64,000 nt of DNA. Origin: Arthrobacter sp. SW1. Its GTDB lineage: Bacteria > Actinomycetota > Actinomycetes > Actinomycetales > Micrococcaceae. Location of the stretch: contig NZ_MJLT01000023.1 of the NCBI RefSeq assembly GCF_001766675.1, positions 1 through 64,000 of the forward strand, written 5' to 3'. This document shows, in pieces, positions 1-8,832 of this stretch. The notes beneath the pieces are model-generated. The model saw only the letters and a list, made by a program, of their open reading frames with translations. It had not been told where the DNA came from and did not search any database. Position numbers and translations under genes: made by a program. Within the stretch, counting starts at the first letter, position 1. Each line of letters opens with the position of its first letter.

Positions 1-15
1 CCGCCGCCGTCGTTT

Positions 16-37
16 GGTGGTTGAGCTTGTCGAAACC
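16..37. repeat. short intergenic motif, possible dispersed repeat
   Basis: This intergenic 22-mer, downstream of the minus-strand peptidase gene, contains GGTTGAGCTTGTCGAAACC with GGTT/AACC ends. I recall similar motifs recurring between genes in Micrococcales genomes, but I noticed only this copy here, so repeat status is inferred from memory and not shown by the window. Confidence 0.3.
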
Positions 38-60
38 CCGTCGACCCGGCAAGCGGCGTG

Positions 61-2085
61 TTACTCGAGGCCGCGGCGCTTGAGGAGGGGCTCCAGTTCG
101 GCGTCGCGTCCCCGGAAGGCGCGGAAGGATTCCAAGGGATCCCGGCTGTTTCCGCGCGAGAGCAGCTCCGCCCGGAAGGTATCGCCGTTGGCCCGGGTGA
201 GGCCGCCGTTTTCCTTGAACCATTCCACCGTGTCGGCGTCCAGGACTTCGCTCCAGATGTAGGAGTAGTACCCGGCCGCGTAACCGTCGCCGGCGAAGAT
301 GTGCTGGAAGTATCCCGTGCGGTACCGGGGCGGGATCAGTGCGTGGGCCACTCCTGCTGAGGCCAAGGCTTTGGCCTCGAAGTCGAGGACGTCCTCCGGA
401 AGGGAAGCGTCGTCCAGGACGTGCCAGGCGAGGTCCAGCAGCGCGGCGCCGAGATATTCCGTGGTGGCGAAGCCTTCGCCCCACAGCCGTGATTCCTCCA
501 GACGGGCGACCGTCTCCTTCGGAAGCGGTTCGCGGGTGCGGTAGTGCCGCGCGTAGTTGGCCAGGACCTCAGGCCACATGATCCACATTTCGTTGACCTG
601 CGAAGGGTACTCCACGAAGTCGCGGGGGACTTCGGGGCCCGAGAACCGCGGGTACGTGACGTTGGACAGCAGGCCGTGCAGCGCGTGGCCGAACTCGTGG
701 AACACGGTGCGTACTTCGTCGAGGGTCAGGAGCGTGGCTTCCCCGGCCGGCGGCTTGGAGACGTTCAAGGTGTTGTAGACCACCGGCCTGGTCCCGAGCA
801 GGGCCGACTGCGCCACGAGTGAGTCCATCCACGCACCGCCCCGTTTGGTGTCGCGCGTGTAGTAGTCGCCAAGGAACAGGCCCAGCCCGCTGCCGTCGGC
901 GTCGAAGACTTCCCACACGCGCACATCCGGGTGGAAACCCTGGAGGTCGGTGCGCTCCTGGAACGTCAGGCCGTACAGCTTGTTCGCCGCGAAGAACACG
1001 CCGTCAACCAGGACCCGGTCCAATTCGAAATAGGGCCGCAGGGCCTGCTCGTCCACCTCGTAACGCTCGCGCCGCACTTTCGCCGAGTAGAACGCCCAGT
1101 CCCAGGCCTCCAGCGGGTGGCCGGCACTTTCGGCGAGGGCGGCAGCCTCGGTGTCGGCGTTCCGGACCGCGGCCGGAGCCAGCCGGTTCAGCATGCTCTG
1201 GACGGCCGCGAAGTCCGGCGCGGTCTGGCGTTCCACCACGAGCTCCGCGTAGTTCGCGAAGCCGAGGAGGGCAGCCTTCCCGGCCCGGAGGCGCGCCATC
1301 GACAGCACCAGGTCCCGCACGTCCAGCGGACCGCCGTCGGTGCCGCGGGCCACGGAGGCCTCGTAAAGGCGCCGCCGCAGTTCCCGGCTTTCCAGGGAAG
1401 CCATGGCCGCCTGGTTGCTTGGCTGGATCAGGGTGAGCAGGTATTTCCCGTCGTGCCCCGCTGCGCGGGCGGCTTCGGCGGCGCTGGCGACGTCGTCCGC
1501 AGGAAGCCCGGCGAGCTCCGCGGCGTCTTCCACGAGAATTGCAGCTGCCTTCATGGACTCCTTGGTGCGCTGCCCGAACTCGGTGCCCAGCCGGGACAAC
1601 TCGGCGTTAAGAGCGCGCAGCTGGTCCTGGCCTGCGGCGTCGAGCTGGATGCCGGCCTGCCGGAACTCCCGCAGGTACTCCTCAACCAGGCGGCGGGACT
1701 CAGCGTCGAGGCCGGAGGCGTCGATCGCGGCAAAGCGCTCGTACAGGGCTTTGTTGAGGTAGACAGCGTCGTGGTGTGCAGAGAGCTTGGGGGTCAGCTC
1801 CGTTTCGAGCTGGCGGATGGCGTCCGTGGCGTGGGCCGAGACCAGGGTGTAGAAGGAAGCAGCGGCGCGCCCCAGCAACTGGCCCGAGCGTTCCATGGCC
1901 TCCGCCGTGTTCGCGAAGTCCGCTGGCGCGGGATCAGCAACGATGGCCTCGATCTCGGCGAGATGCTCCGCCAGTCCGGCGTCAATGGCCTCTGCGTAGT
2001 GCTTGTCCTCGATCGCCGCGAAGGGCGGCAACTGGTAAGGAAGGCTGCTTGGTTCGAACAACGGGTTGCTGCTGGAAGTCGTCAT
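61..2085 (-). CDS. M3 family metallopeptidase (oligopeptidase / peptidyl-dipeptidase Dcp-like)
   Basis: A 674-residue cytosolic zinc peptidase of the thimet-oligopeptidase (M3) family, which degrades short peptides left by protein turnover. The zinc site is plain: HEFGH at residues 463-467 supplies the two histidines and the catalytic glutamate, and E492 in the following FVEYPSQ segment is the expected third ligand. Length (about 680 in Dcp and OpdA) and the all-helical N-terminal half fit the family. No signal peptide is visible. The ATG start at 2085 gives a normal N-terminus. Whether it releases dipeptides (Dcp) or cleaves internally (OpdA) cannot be told from sequence alone. It is transcribed away from the monooxygenase gene, with 92 bases between them. 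Confidence 0.9.
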   Translation of the reverse strand: MTTSSSNPLFEPSSLPYQLPPFAAIEDKHYAEAIDAGLAEHLAEIEAIVADPAPADFANTAEAMERSGQLLGRAAASFYTLVSAHATDAIRQLETELTPKLSAHHDAVYLNKALYERFAAIDASGLDAESRRLVEEYLREFRQAGIQLDAAGQDQLRALNAELSRLGTEFGQRTKESMKAAAILVEDAAELAGLPADDVASAAEAARAAGHDGKYLLTLIQPSNQAAMASLESRELRRRLYEASVARGTDGGPLDVRDLVLSMARLRAGKAALLGFANYAELVVERQTAPDFAAVQSMLNRLAPAAVRNADTEAAALAESAGHPLEAWDWAFYSAKVRRERYEVDEQALRPYFELDRVLVDGVFFAANKLYGLTFQERTDLQGFHPDVRVWEVFDADGSGLGLFLGDYYTRDTKRGGAWMDSLVAQSALLGTRPVVYNTLNVSKPPAGEATLLTLDEVRTVFHEFGHALHGLLSNVTYPRFSGPEVPRDFVEYPSQVNEMWIMWPEVLANYARHYRTREPLPKETVARLEESRLWGEGFATTEYLGAALLDLAWHVLDDASLPEDVLDFEAKALASAGVAHALIPPRYRTGYFQHIFAGDGYAAGYYSYIWSEVLDADTVEWFKENGGLTRANGDTFRAELLSRGNSRDPLESFRAFRGRDAELEPLLKRRGLE

Positions 2086-2177
2086 GAAGCAACACTTTCA
2101 CGAGTGAGGCGTGGCTCACAAGCCTGCCGTGCCAATGCGAGAATTGGCCCGGTAATCGAAGCGATGAGGGGGCAGCG

Positions 2178-3272
2178 ATGAAGGTTGCGGTGATCGGCGG
2201 CGGAATTGTCGGGCTTGCCGCGGCGGCAGGGCTCGCGCGGGCGGGCGCCGCCGTCGAGGTCTTCGAACGGAGCCCGCGGGAGGCGGCTCCCGGAGCCGGA
2301 ATCTCGCTGTTCCCGAATTCCCGGAAGGCCATGAAGGAATTGGGCCTGCTCGAGGCTTATGACCGGCTGCCGCACGGACCGGCCGCCTCCACCCGGACCG
2401 CCATGCGGCGCCCCGACGGTTCCATCGCCCTGTCCTTCCCGTCCTGGGCCCGGCCCGGTGTGCGGATGTTCCACCGGGCCGCGCTGCGGGGCTTCCTGCT
2501 GGAAGCCTGCCGCAGTATCCCTATCCACTGGGGTACTTCCGTACGCGTGCTCGACGACGGCGGTGCGGACCGTGCCGCCGTCCTCGCCGCCCCGGACGGC
2601 AGCCGCAGTTCCTGGGACCTCGTGGTGGCCGCCGACGGTTTGCGCAGCGCCACGCGCGGATTCCTGGGAATGGACCCGGGCCTGCGCTACGCGGGGTATA
2701 CGGCCTGGCGCGGCGTGACGAACGCGCCTGCCGACACCGCGGGCACCGCCGGCGAGGACTGGGGGAGCGGGCAGCGTTTCGGCACGGTTCCCCTGGCGGA
2801 CGGCCGGGTGTACTGGTTCGCCGTGGCCAGCCGTCCTGAAGGCCACAGCGCCGGCTCCACGGGCTTCGCCTCTGAAAAGGATGCGGCGGCGCATGAATTC
2901 GCCGCGTGGTATCCGCAGGCGCGTGCCCTGATCGCCGGTACGTCCGAAAGCGAGGTGCTCCGGCACGATCTGTACCACCTCGCCACGCCGCTCCAGGCGT
3001 TCCACCGCGGGCGCGTCGCCCTCGCCGGCGACGCCGCGCACGCCATGACACCGGATCTTGGGCAGGGCGCGGGATGCGGCCTGGAAGACGCAGCGGCGCT
3101 GACCGCATTGCTGCGGTCAGCGCCGGAAGGGGACGTCGACGTCGTCGGGCTGCTGGGGCGGTACTCCCGCCTGAGGACGCCCAAAGCGGCCAGGCTGCTC
3201 CGCGCCTCCCGGCTGATGGGCCGGCTGGCGCAGCGGCGGCGGCCACGCTGGGACCGCTTCAGGCCCGCGTGA
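2178..3272 (+). CDS. FAD-dependent aromatic-ring-type monooxygenase
   Basis: A 364-residue class A flavoprotein monooxygenase of the PHBH/salicylate-hydroxylase type. It has the N-terminal dinucleotide fold (GGGIVG at residues 7-12), a DG motif (D153-G154) and the FAD ribityl-binding GD motif (G284-D285, in ALAGDAAHAM followed by the usual GQGAGCGLEDA). These enzymes use NAD(P)H and O2 to hydroxylate or epoxidise small, often aromatic, substrates; the substrate here is unknown. No pathway genes lie next to it. It converges on the asparagine synthetase gene with only 4 bases between stop codons and no evident terminator, so read-through between the two is possible. Confidence 0.85.
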   Translation: MKVAVIGGGIVGLAAAAGLARAGAAVEVFERSPREAAPGAGISLFPNSRKAMKELGLLEAYDRLPHGPAASTRTAMRRPDGSIALSFPSWARPGVRMFHRAALRGFLLEACRSIPIHWGTSVRVLDDGGADRAAVLAAPDGSRSSWDLVVAADGLRSATRGFLGMDPGLRYAGYTAWRGVTNAPADTAGTAGEDWGSGQRFGTVPLADGRVYWFAVASRPEGHSAGSTGFASEKDAAAHEFAAWYPQARALIAGTSESEVLRHDLYHLATPLQAFHRGRVALAGDAAHAMTPDLGQGAGCGLEDAAALTALLRSAPEGDVDVVGLLGRYSRLRTPKAARLLRASRLMGRLAQRRRPRWDRFRPA

Positions 3273-3276
3273 AGCC

Positions 3277-5952
3277 TTAGCCCTGCTTGAAGACGAGCGA
3301 CATCGGGGTCGCCTGGGCGCCCTGGCCCTGCGGGTTGTCCTTGAAGATCGCCTGGATGGTGTCCTTGGGCAGGTCGGTGTCATGGCCCATGGCCACCACG
3401 CCGAGGTCGTTGGCGTCCATGATCGAGGTGCCCGCGAAGTTCGCGGCGTATTCGGCCGGAACCTGTTCACGGACCAGCGCGCTGATCCGGCGGGCAACCG
3501 CTTCCGGATCCTTCGGGGCCAGCTTCACCGAGTTCGCGGACGAACCGAGGCTATAGGGCGTGGCGCCGTCGATCGCGTTGATGTTGTGGCCCACGACGTC
3601 GTAGAACACGCCGCTCTTGCCCTGCAGCTTGCCGACGACGCTCGCGGCGGCCGCCTTCACGATCAGCGGCAGGCCGACCTCGTTGATGGCGATCTGCATC
3701 GACCACGGGCTGCCCAGGCCGATGCCAGCGGGCGTCCGCTTGACGAACTTGCTCAGGATGCGGGCCGCCGGGGTGACCTTGATTTCCCAGACGGGGAAGG
3801 AACGGCCCTGGGTGATGGCGACGATCTTTTCGCTCACCAGCAGGTACCACGAGGTGGAGGCGACGGCCTTGCGGGTCGCCTCGTCCGCCGTCTCCAGGCC
3901 GTCGAAGAAGCGCTTCACGTAGGACAGGACTTCCGGATCGAGATCCGTTTCGCGGGTGAAGACGCCGGTCTGCAGCGGGTAGCGGCGGAAGGTGTCGCCG
4001 CCCACGGATTCGGGAACCGTGATGTCCAGTTCCTTGCCGGGGTTCGGCTCGTAGTCGCTCTTGTTTTCCTTCACGTCCGCGGGCGTTTCGTTGTTGTCGA
4101 TGAACTCGCGGAACCACAGCTCGACGTTCAGCAGGCGCCAGAAGATCATGGTGTCGGCGTCGTTCTTGTCGTTGAGGTATTCCTCGAACGCCGTCAGCAC
4201 GGCCTCGCGGTTCCAGTACGGACGCTCGGCGAAGGAGTTGGACATGAACACCTTGTACAGGCGCTCCTTCATCAGCTTGAACCACTCCGCCTCCGGGGTG
4301 GTGAAGCCGATCTTGTTGCGGCGGTTGCTGATCTTCTCCGGCAGCAGGCCGCGCGTGGCGTCACGCAGGATGCGCTTGTTCCAGCCGCCCTTGATGATCG
4401 CTTCATCGGAGAGGCTGAAGAGGAACTTGACCACTTCCTTGTCCAGGAACGGCACGCGGCCCTCCAGGGAGAAACGCATGGTGTTCTTGTCCTCGTAGCG
4501 CAGCAGGGAAGGCAGCGACTTGTGGAAGAGGTCGTCGATCAGGCGCATCTTCATGTTGTCCGGGATGTTGCCGAAGCTTTCGCCCTTGTACTTGCCGGTG
4601 AAGCCCTTGCTCAGCAGGGAGGACATGGCCACTGTCTTCTTCGCGGTCAGCATGCCCTGGAGGCGGAAGCGGCCCAAGCGGTAGAAGATGTCCAGAGAGG
4701 ACGTGGCTTCCTTGAAGAACGTCTTGTAGTCGCCTTTGGCCTTGAGCTGGCGCAGGTAGGCGAAGTAGTAGGGGATGTAGCCGGCCATCATCTCGTCGGC
4801 GCCCTGGCCGTCCAGGAGCACGGTGACGTGCTTGGACGCTTCCTTCATGACGCAATACTGCGCGTAGGGGCCCGAGGAGATGATGGGCTCCTCCATGGTG
4901 CGCACGAAGTCCTCCAGGTCGGCGGCGAAGCCTTCCGGCGTGGGGAGGATCTTGTGGGCCTGGATGTTGCCGCTGCACTTGGCGATCGCGGCATCGGCAT
5001 AGTGCTCTTCGTCGTTGATCGAGTTCGGGAACACCGCGCTGAAGGTGTTCTGCTTCGCGCCGAGGGAATCGGTGGCTTCCGCCTTTTCCTGCATCAGTTT
5101 GTTGATCGTGACGACCACGGCGGAGGAGTCGAGCCCGCCGGACAACGCGGAGCCCAGGGGAACCTCGGACTTCAGGCGCATCCGGATGGCCTCGGTGAAG
5201 CGCTGCCGGTACTCCTCGGTGACTTCCGGGGTGTAGGGCCGGTTGACCTTGGAAAGTTCCTCGAGCTCTTCGCGGAGCCGGGTGAAGGCGGTGATGCTGT
5301 ACTTCCCGGTGGCGTTGTCGATGGTCATCATCTCGCCGGGCAGCAACTTGGAGACGCCGTCGAAGAAAGTCTCGGCCGAGTCGTCGTGGATCCGGTACTG
5401 CAGGTAGCGGTACAGGATGCGTTCGTTGGGCTTGCGCTCGATCTTGCCGCTCTGCAACAGGGGCTTGATTTCGGAGGCGAACAGGATCTTCGGGGCATCC
5501 TGCGTGCCCGCGTTGGCCCAGTAGACGGGCTTGATGCCGAAGTGGTCGCGGGCCAGGACCGTGACGTTCTTCTTCTTGTCCAGGATGGCCAGGCCGAACA
5601 TGCCGTTGAAGCGGTCGAAGGCCTCGATGCCCCACTGTTCGTAGGACTGGAGGACTACCTCGGTATCGGACTGGGTGCGGAAGCTGCGGCCCAGGCCTTC
5701 CAGTTCCGCACGCAGTTCAAGGTAGTTGTAGACCTCGCCGTTGTAGACGAGGACCGTGTCGCCATCGGCGCTGACCATCGGTTCCTGGCCGTGCGCGACG
5801 TCGATGATGGACAGCCGGCGGTGTGCCAGGCCCACGTTGCCTTCGGTGAAGTAGCCCTCGCCGTCGGGGCCGCGGTGCTCAATGCAGTCGTTCATGACCT
5901 TCAGCAGAGCTTCGTCTTCCCCAAAACCGTGGTAACCGGCGATTCCGCACAT
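3277..5952 (-). CDS. asnB: asparagine synthetase (glutamine-hydrolysing) fused to a CofE-like domain
   Basis: An 891-residue two-part protein. Residues 1 to about 620 are a complete AsnB: Cys2 is the glutaminase nucleophile (MCGIAGY), RRLSIID and NGEVYN bind glutamine, and SGGLDSS at 271-277 is the ATP-pyrophosphatase loop. Residues from about 655 to 891 match the F420-0 gamma-glutamyl ligase (CofE) fold: SEKIVAITQGR (707-717), GIGLGSPW (743-750), KSGVFYDVVG (779-788), AIDGATPY (793-800), DANDLG (846-851) and the C-terminal DNPQGQ...TPM. Ordinary AsnB ends near residue 640. Known: AsnB amidates aspartate using glutamine and ATP, and CofE-family enzymes form amide bonds to glutamate. Inferred: the fusion may make or consume a linked amide product. 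The start at 5952 puts Cys2 in place; the reading frame stays open further upstream but that extension has no family match. Confidence 0.85.
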   Translation of the reverse strand: MCGIAGYHGFGEDEALLKVMNDCIEHRGPDGEGYFTEGNVGLAHRRLSIIDVAHGQEPMVSADGDTVLVYNGEVYNYLELRAELEGLGRSFRTQSDTEVVLQSYEQWGIEAFDRFNGMFGLAILDKKKNVTVLARDHFGIKPVYWANAGTQDAPKILFASEIKPLLQSGKIERKPNERILYRYLQYRIHDDSAETFFDGVSKLLPGEMMTIDNATGKYSITAFTRLREELEELSKVNRPYTPEVTEEYRQRFTEAIRMRLKSEVPLGSALSGGLDSSAVVVTINKLMQEKAEATDSLGAKQNTFSAVFPNSINDEEHYADAAIAKCSGNIQAHKILPTPEGFAADLEDFVRTMEEPIISSGPYAQYCVMKEASKHVTVLLDGQGADEMMAGYIPYYFAYLRQLKAKGDYKTFFKEATSSLDIFYRLGRFRLQGMLTAKKTVAMSSLLSKGFTGKYKGESFGNIPDNMKMRLIDDLFHKSLPSLLRYEDKNTMRFSLEGRVPFLDKEVVKFLFSLSDEAIIKGGWNKRILRDATRGLLPEKISNRRNKIGFTTPEAEWFKLMKERLYKVFMSNSFAERPYWNREAVLTAFEEYLNDKNDADTMIFWRLLNVELWFREFIDNNETPADVKENKSDYEPNPGKELDITVPESVGGDTFRRYPLQTGVFTRETDLDPEVLSYVKRFFDGLETADEATRKAVASTSWYLLVSEKIVAITQGRSFPVWEIKVTPAARILSKFVKRTPAGIGLGSPWSMQIAINEVGLPLIVKAAAASVVGKLQGKSGVFYDVVGHNINAIDGATPYSLGSSANSVKLAPKDPEAVARRISALVREQVPAEYAANFAGTSIMDANDLGVVAMGHDTDLPKDTIQAIFKDNPQGQGAQATPMSLVFKQG

Positions 5953-6048
5953 AGTGCCTACCTCTTCAATCGTCCTCTGAATCCTTGTCCATGCTACTTG
6001 CTGAGCGTCCACCGCCTTTCCGGGCGCGGTCCGCGCGCCCTCCACCCC

Positions 6049-6054
6049 TAGAAT
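6049..6054 (+). promoter_or_regulatory. -10 element for a probably leaderless pdxT transcript
   Basis: TAGAAT lies 6 bases before the GTG codon of pdxT, the distance expected when transcription starts on the first base of the codon. No Shine-Dalgarno sequence precedes the GTG. Leaderless starts are common in Actinobacteria. No convincing -35 box is visible. Confidence 0.45.
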
Positions 6055-6060
6055 GTTCTG

Positions 6061-6741
6061 GTGAACAATCCACTGACTTCCTCGCCGCTGGTCGGCGTGC
6101 TCGCGCTGCAGGGCGACGTGCGCGAACACCTCCATGCCCTTGAAGCCGTGGGGGCACGCGCCGTCGGCGTCCGCCGCCCGTCGGAACTGGCCGCCGTCGA
6201 CGGCCTGGTGATTCCCGGCGGGGAATCGACCACCATCGACAAACTGGCACGCATCTTCGAACTTGCCGAGCCCATCAAGGAGCGGATCGCCGCCGGCATG
6301 CCCGTATACGGCTCCTGCGCAGGCATGATCCTGCTGGCAAACGAGATCGCCGATCCCGCCAAGGACCTGGCCGGCAACCCCCAGCAGAGCTTCGGCGGAC
6401 TGGACATCACCGTGCGCCGCAACGCCTTCGGCCGGCAGCGCGAATCCTTCGAAACCGACCTTGATTTCAAGGGCCTGGACTTCAGCGCGGGGGAGGCCGG
6501 CGTGGAGCCGGTGCACGCCGTGTTCATCCGTGGCCCATGGGTGGAACGCGTGGGGCCGGAGGTCGAAATCCTGGCCCAGGTGGAGCCGGACAAGGCACGG
6601 CACACGGACACTTTGCATGGGTTGGCTAGAATTGTTGCCGTGCGCTCCGGCCAGTTGCTGGCCACCTCCTTCCACCCGGAAGTGACGGGCGAGAAGCGCA
6701 TCCACGAACTTTTCATTCGAATGATCAGAGGAGAAGCGTAA
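6061..6741 (+). CDS. pdxT: pyridoxal 5'-phosphate synthase glutaminase subunit PdxT
   Basis: A 226-residue class I glutamine amidotransferase that releases ammonia from glutamine and passes it to PdxS for pyridoxal phosphate synthesis. Visible motifs are GVLALQGDV near the N-terminus, the PGGEST loop (52-57), the nucleophile C86 in GSCAGM, and the catalytic pair H205/E207 in SFHPEV. Length is slightly above the family norm of about 190-200. The partner gene pdxS, often close by, is not in this window; the upstream neighbour is the divergent asparagine synthetase. The yebC gene starts 4 bases after the stop, so the two are almost certainly cotranscribed. GTG was chosen as start because the -10 box sits directly in front of it. 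Confidence 0.93.
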   Translation: MNNPLTSSPLVGVLALQGDVREHLHALEAVGARAVGVRRPSELAAVDGLVIPGGESTTIDKLARIFELAEPIKERIAAGMPVYGSCAGMILLANEIADPAKDLAGNPQQSFGGLDITVRRNAFGRQRESFETDLDFKGLDFSAGEAGVEPVHAVFIRGPWVERVGPEVEILAQVEPDKARHTDTLHGLARIVAVRSGQLLATSFHPEVTGEKRIHELFIRMIRGEA

Positions 6742-6745
6742 GAGC

Positions 6746-7501
6746 ATGTCAGGCCACTCCAAATGGGCGACCACCAAGCACAAGAAAGCCGTCATTGACG
6801 CAAAGCGTGCAAAGTCGTTCGCCAAGCTGATCAAGAACATCGAAGTCGCAGCCCGCATGGGCGGCCCGGACCTCGCCGGCAACCCGGGCCTGGAACTGGC
6901 TGTCACCAAGGCCAAGAAGACCTCGGTCCCCAACGACAACATCGACCGCGCCATCAAGCGCGGTGCCGGCCTCACCGGCGAGGTCGTCGACTACACCGAG
7001 ATCATGTACGAAGCCCGCGGTCCGCAGGGCTCGGCGCTGCTCATCGAATGTCTGACCGACAACAAGAACCGCGCAGCCTCCGAAGTGCGCCTGGCGATTT
7101 CCCGCAACGGCGGCACCATTGCCGACCCCGGTTCCGTGAGCTACCTCTTCACCCGCAAGGGCGTGGTCAGCCTGCCGAAGAACGGCCTGAGCGAAGACGA
7201 CATCCTCATGGCCGTGCTCGAAGCCGGCGCCGAGGAAGTCAAGGACAGCGGCGAGAACTGGGAAATCCACTCCGAGCCCGGCGACCTGCAGGCCATCCGC
7301 GACGCGCTGACGGAAGCCGGCATCGAGTACGAAAGCGACGAAGCCGAATTCGTGCCGTCCATGGAGGTCCAGCTCGACCTCGACGGTGCCAAGAAGTTCA
7401 TGAAGCTCGTCGACGCCCTCGAGGACCTGGACGACGTCCAGAACGTCTACACCAACGCCGACATGAGCGAAGACGTACAGGCTGCGCTCGACGCCGAATA
7501 G
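6746..7501 (+). CDS. YebC/PmpR family protein (TACO1 family)
   Basis: A 251-residue cytosolic protein with the signature N-terminus [13 protein letters not shown] and the three-domain YebC length. Family members were first described as DNA-binding transcriptional regulators (PmpR) and more recently linked to relief of ribosome stalling, alongside EF-P. Which role applies here cannot be decided from the sequence. It is preceded by a good AGAGGAGAAG ribosome site inside the end of pdxT and is followed 43 bases later by ruvC, the usual yebC-ruvCAB arrangement of Actinobacteria and many other bacteria. Confidence 0.93.
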   Translation: MSGHSKWATTKHKKAVIDAKRAKSFAKLIKNIEVAARMGGPDLAGNPGLELAVTKAKKTSVPNDNIDRAIKRGAGLTGEVVDYTEIMYEARGPQGSALLIECLTDNKNRAASEVRLAISRNGGTIADPGSVSYLFTRKGVVSLPKNGLSEDDILMAVLEAGAEEVKDSGENWEIHSEPGDLQAIRDALTEAGIEYESDEAEFVPSMEVQLDLDGAKKFMKLVDALEDLDDVQNVYTNADMSEDVQAALDAE

Positions 7502-7544
7502 GCCCGCAGCTCACAACACCACAGCACCAGGAAAGGCCCGGATC

Positions 7545-8123
7545 TTGACTCTTCGCGTATTGGGAGTCGATCCGGGCCTTACCCGTTGCGGCATCGGCGT
7601 CGTCGACGTCGAACGGAACCGGCGCGCCACCATGGTCGCCGTCGGAGTGGTGGGGACTTCGCCGGAGGAGACCCTCGACAAGCGCCTCCTCGTCATCGCC
7701 GAAGCGATCGACGAATGGCTTGACCTGCACAAGCCGGACGTCATGGCGGTGGAGCGCGTGTTCTCGCAGCTCAACGTCAGCACGGTGATGGGCGTCGCCC
7801 AGGCGTCCGGCGTCGTCATTGCTGCCGCCGCGCGCCGCGGGATCCCGGTGGCGCTGCACACGCCGTCGGAAGTCAAGGCCGCCGTGACCGGCAGCGGCGG
7901 CTCCAACAAGGACGCTGTCACCAAGCTCATCACCAAGATCCTGCGGCTGGATGCGCCGCCCAAGCCCGCCGACGCCGCCGATGCGCTTGCGCTGGCCGTC
8001 ACCCATGCCTGGCGTGCGGGCAGCGGGGCCGCCGTCGCGACCACCGGCCCGGGAAGCAATTCCCTGACGCCGGCACAGCGGGCGTGGGCCGAAGCCGAGG
8101 CCAAGGCGCGCCGCGGACGCTGA
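7545..8123 (+). CDS. ruvC: crossover junction endodeoxyribonuclease RuvC
   Basis: A 192-residue Holliday-junction resolvase that nicks four-way DNA junctions held by RuvAB. The RNase H-like fold begins [14 protein letters not shown], giving the first catalytic aspartate; the conserved VERVF glutamate follows, and the C-terminal pair of aspartates lies in [11 protein letters not shown]. It begins with TTG, chosen because GGAAAGG lies about 10 bases upstream and the family begins exactly here. A C-terminal tail of about 25 residues ([14 protein letters not shown]...) goes beyond the E. coli enzyme, as is common in actinobacterial RuvC. Confidence 0.95.
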   Translation: MTLRVLGVDPGLTRCGIGVVDVERNRRATMVAVGVVGTSPEETLDKRLLVIAEAIDEWLDLHKPDVMAVERVFSQLNVSTVMGVAQASGVVIAAAARRGIPVALHTPSEVKAAVTGSGGSNKDAVTKLITKILRLDAPPKPADAADALALAVTHAWRAGSGAAVATTGPGSNSLTPAQRAWAEAEAKARRGR

Positions 8124-8137
8124 TTGTCCGATGCCCT

Positions 8138-8146
8138 TGCTAGGGT
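8138..8146 (+). promoter_or_regulatory. possible extended -10 element before ruvA
   Basis: TGCTAGGGT, a TGn-extended -10-like sequence, lies in the 61-base spacer between ruvC and ruvA and could drive ruvAB separately. There is no matching -35 box. Weak evidence. Confidence 0.25.
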
Positions 8147-8184
8147 ATTCGTAGATATGTTCGGATAGGCAGTAGGAGCCGGCT

Positions 8185-8832
8185 TTGATCAGTTTTCTTC
8201 GCGGAACGGTGGCGCACGTGGGTCTGTCCACGGCGGTCATCGACCTTAACGGCGCCGGCATGAGCGTGTTCGCCACCCCGCAGACCCTGAGCCGCCTGCA
8301 TGTCGGCGAGGAAGCCCAGCTGTTCACCTCGCTGATCGTCCGCGAAGACTCCCTGACGCTTTTCGGCTTTGCCGACGACGACGAACGCGAAGTTTTCGAG
8401 GTCCTGCTCAGTGTCAGCGGGGTCGGGCCGCGCCTCGCCCTGGCGGTCCTTGCCGTCCATGATCCCGAGACGATTCGGGTTGCCGCGCACAGCGGCGACG
8501 GCAAAGCGTTCACGAAGGTCCCCGGCATCGGACCCAAGGTTGCCGGCCGGATCGTCCTGGAGCTGACAGGCAAGCTTGTTCCGCATGGCACCGGCGGAAC
8601 CGCACCGTCGCCTGCGGCCGTGTCCGAAGCGGACTGGAAGCCACAGGTGGTTGCCGCGATGACCAGCCTTGGCTGGTCGGAAAAGGACGCCGGCGGAAGC
8701 ATCGACAAAGCCATGGCCGACTCCCCGGAACTTGCCGAGGCGGGCAACGTGGCACAGATCCTGCGCGCCACCCTCCGCTGGCTTGGCCAGGACGGCGCGC
8801 GCGCAGGAAACAGGGTAGGCAGCCGTGGCTGA
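8185..8832 (+). CDS. ruvA: Holliday junction DNA helicase subunit RuvA
   Basis: A 215-residue junction-recognition subunit that forms tetramers on four-way DNA and loads RuvB. It starts with the family signature MISFLRG (TTG codon, with AGGAG 10 bases upstream), followed by the OB-fold domain, tandem helix-hairpin-helix motifs ([10 protein letters not shown] and [12 protein letters not shown]), a flexible linker and the C-terminal three-helix domain that contacts RuvB ([19 protein letters not shown]). Its stop codon lies inside the start region of ruvB, an 8-base overlap indicating translational coupling. Confidence 0.95.
   Translation: MISFLRGTVAHVGLSTAVIDLNGAGMSVFATPQTLSRLHVGEEAQLFTSLIVREDSLTLFGFADDDEREVFEVLLSVSGVGPRLALAVLAVHDPETIRVAAHSGDGKAFTKVPGIGPKVAGRIVLELTGKLVPHGTGGTAPSPAAVSEADWKPQVVAAMTSLGWSEKDAGGSIDKAMADSPELAEAGNVAQILRATLRWLGQDGARAGNRVGSRG

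Noticed and set aside
3382..6051. An 889-codon plus-strand frame opposite the asparagine synthetase
   Set aside because: Same GC-skew artefact; the minus strand has intact AsnB and CofE-like motifs.
5953..6975. A longer N-terminus for the asparagine synthetase, frame open to 6975
   Set aside because: AsnB needs Cys at position 2 after Met removal, which the ATG at 5952 gives; the extension runs antisense through pdxT and into yebC.
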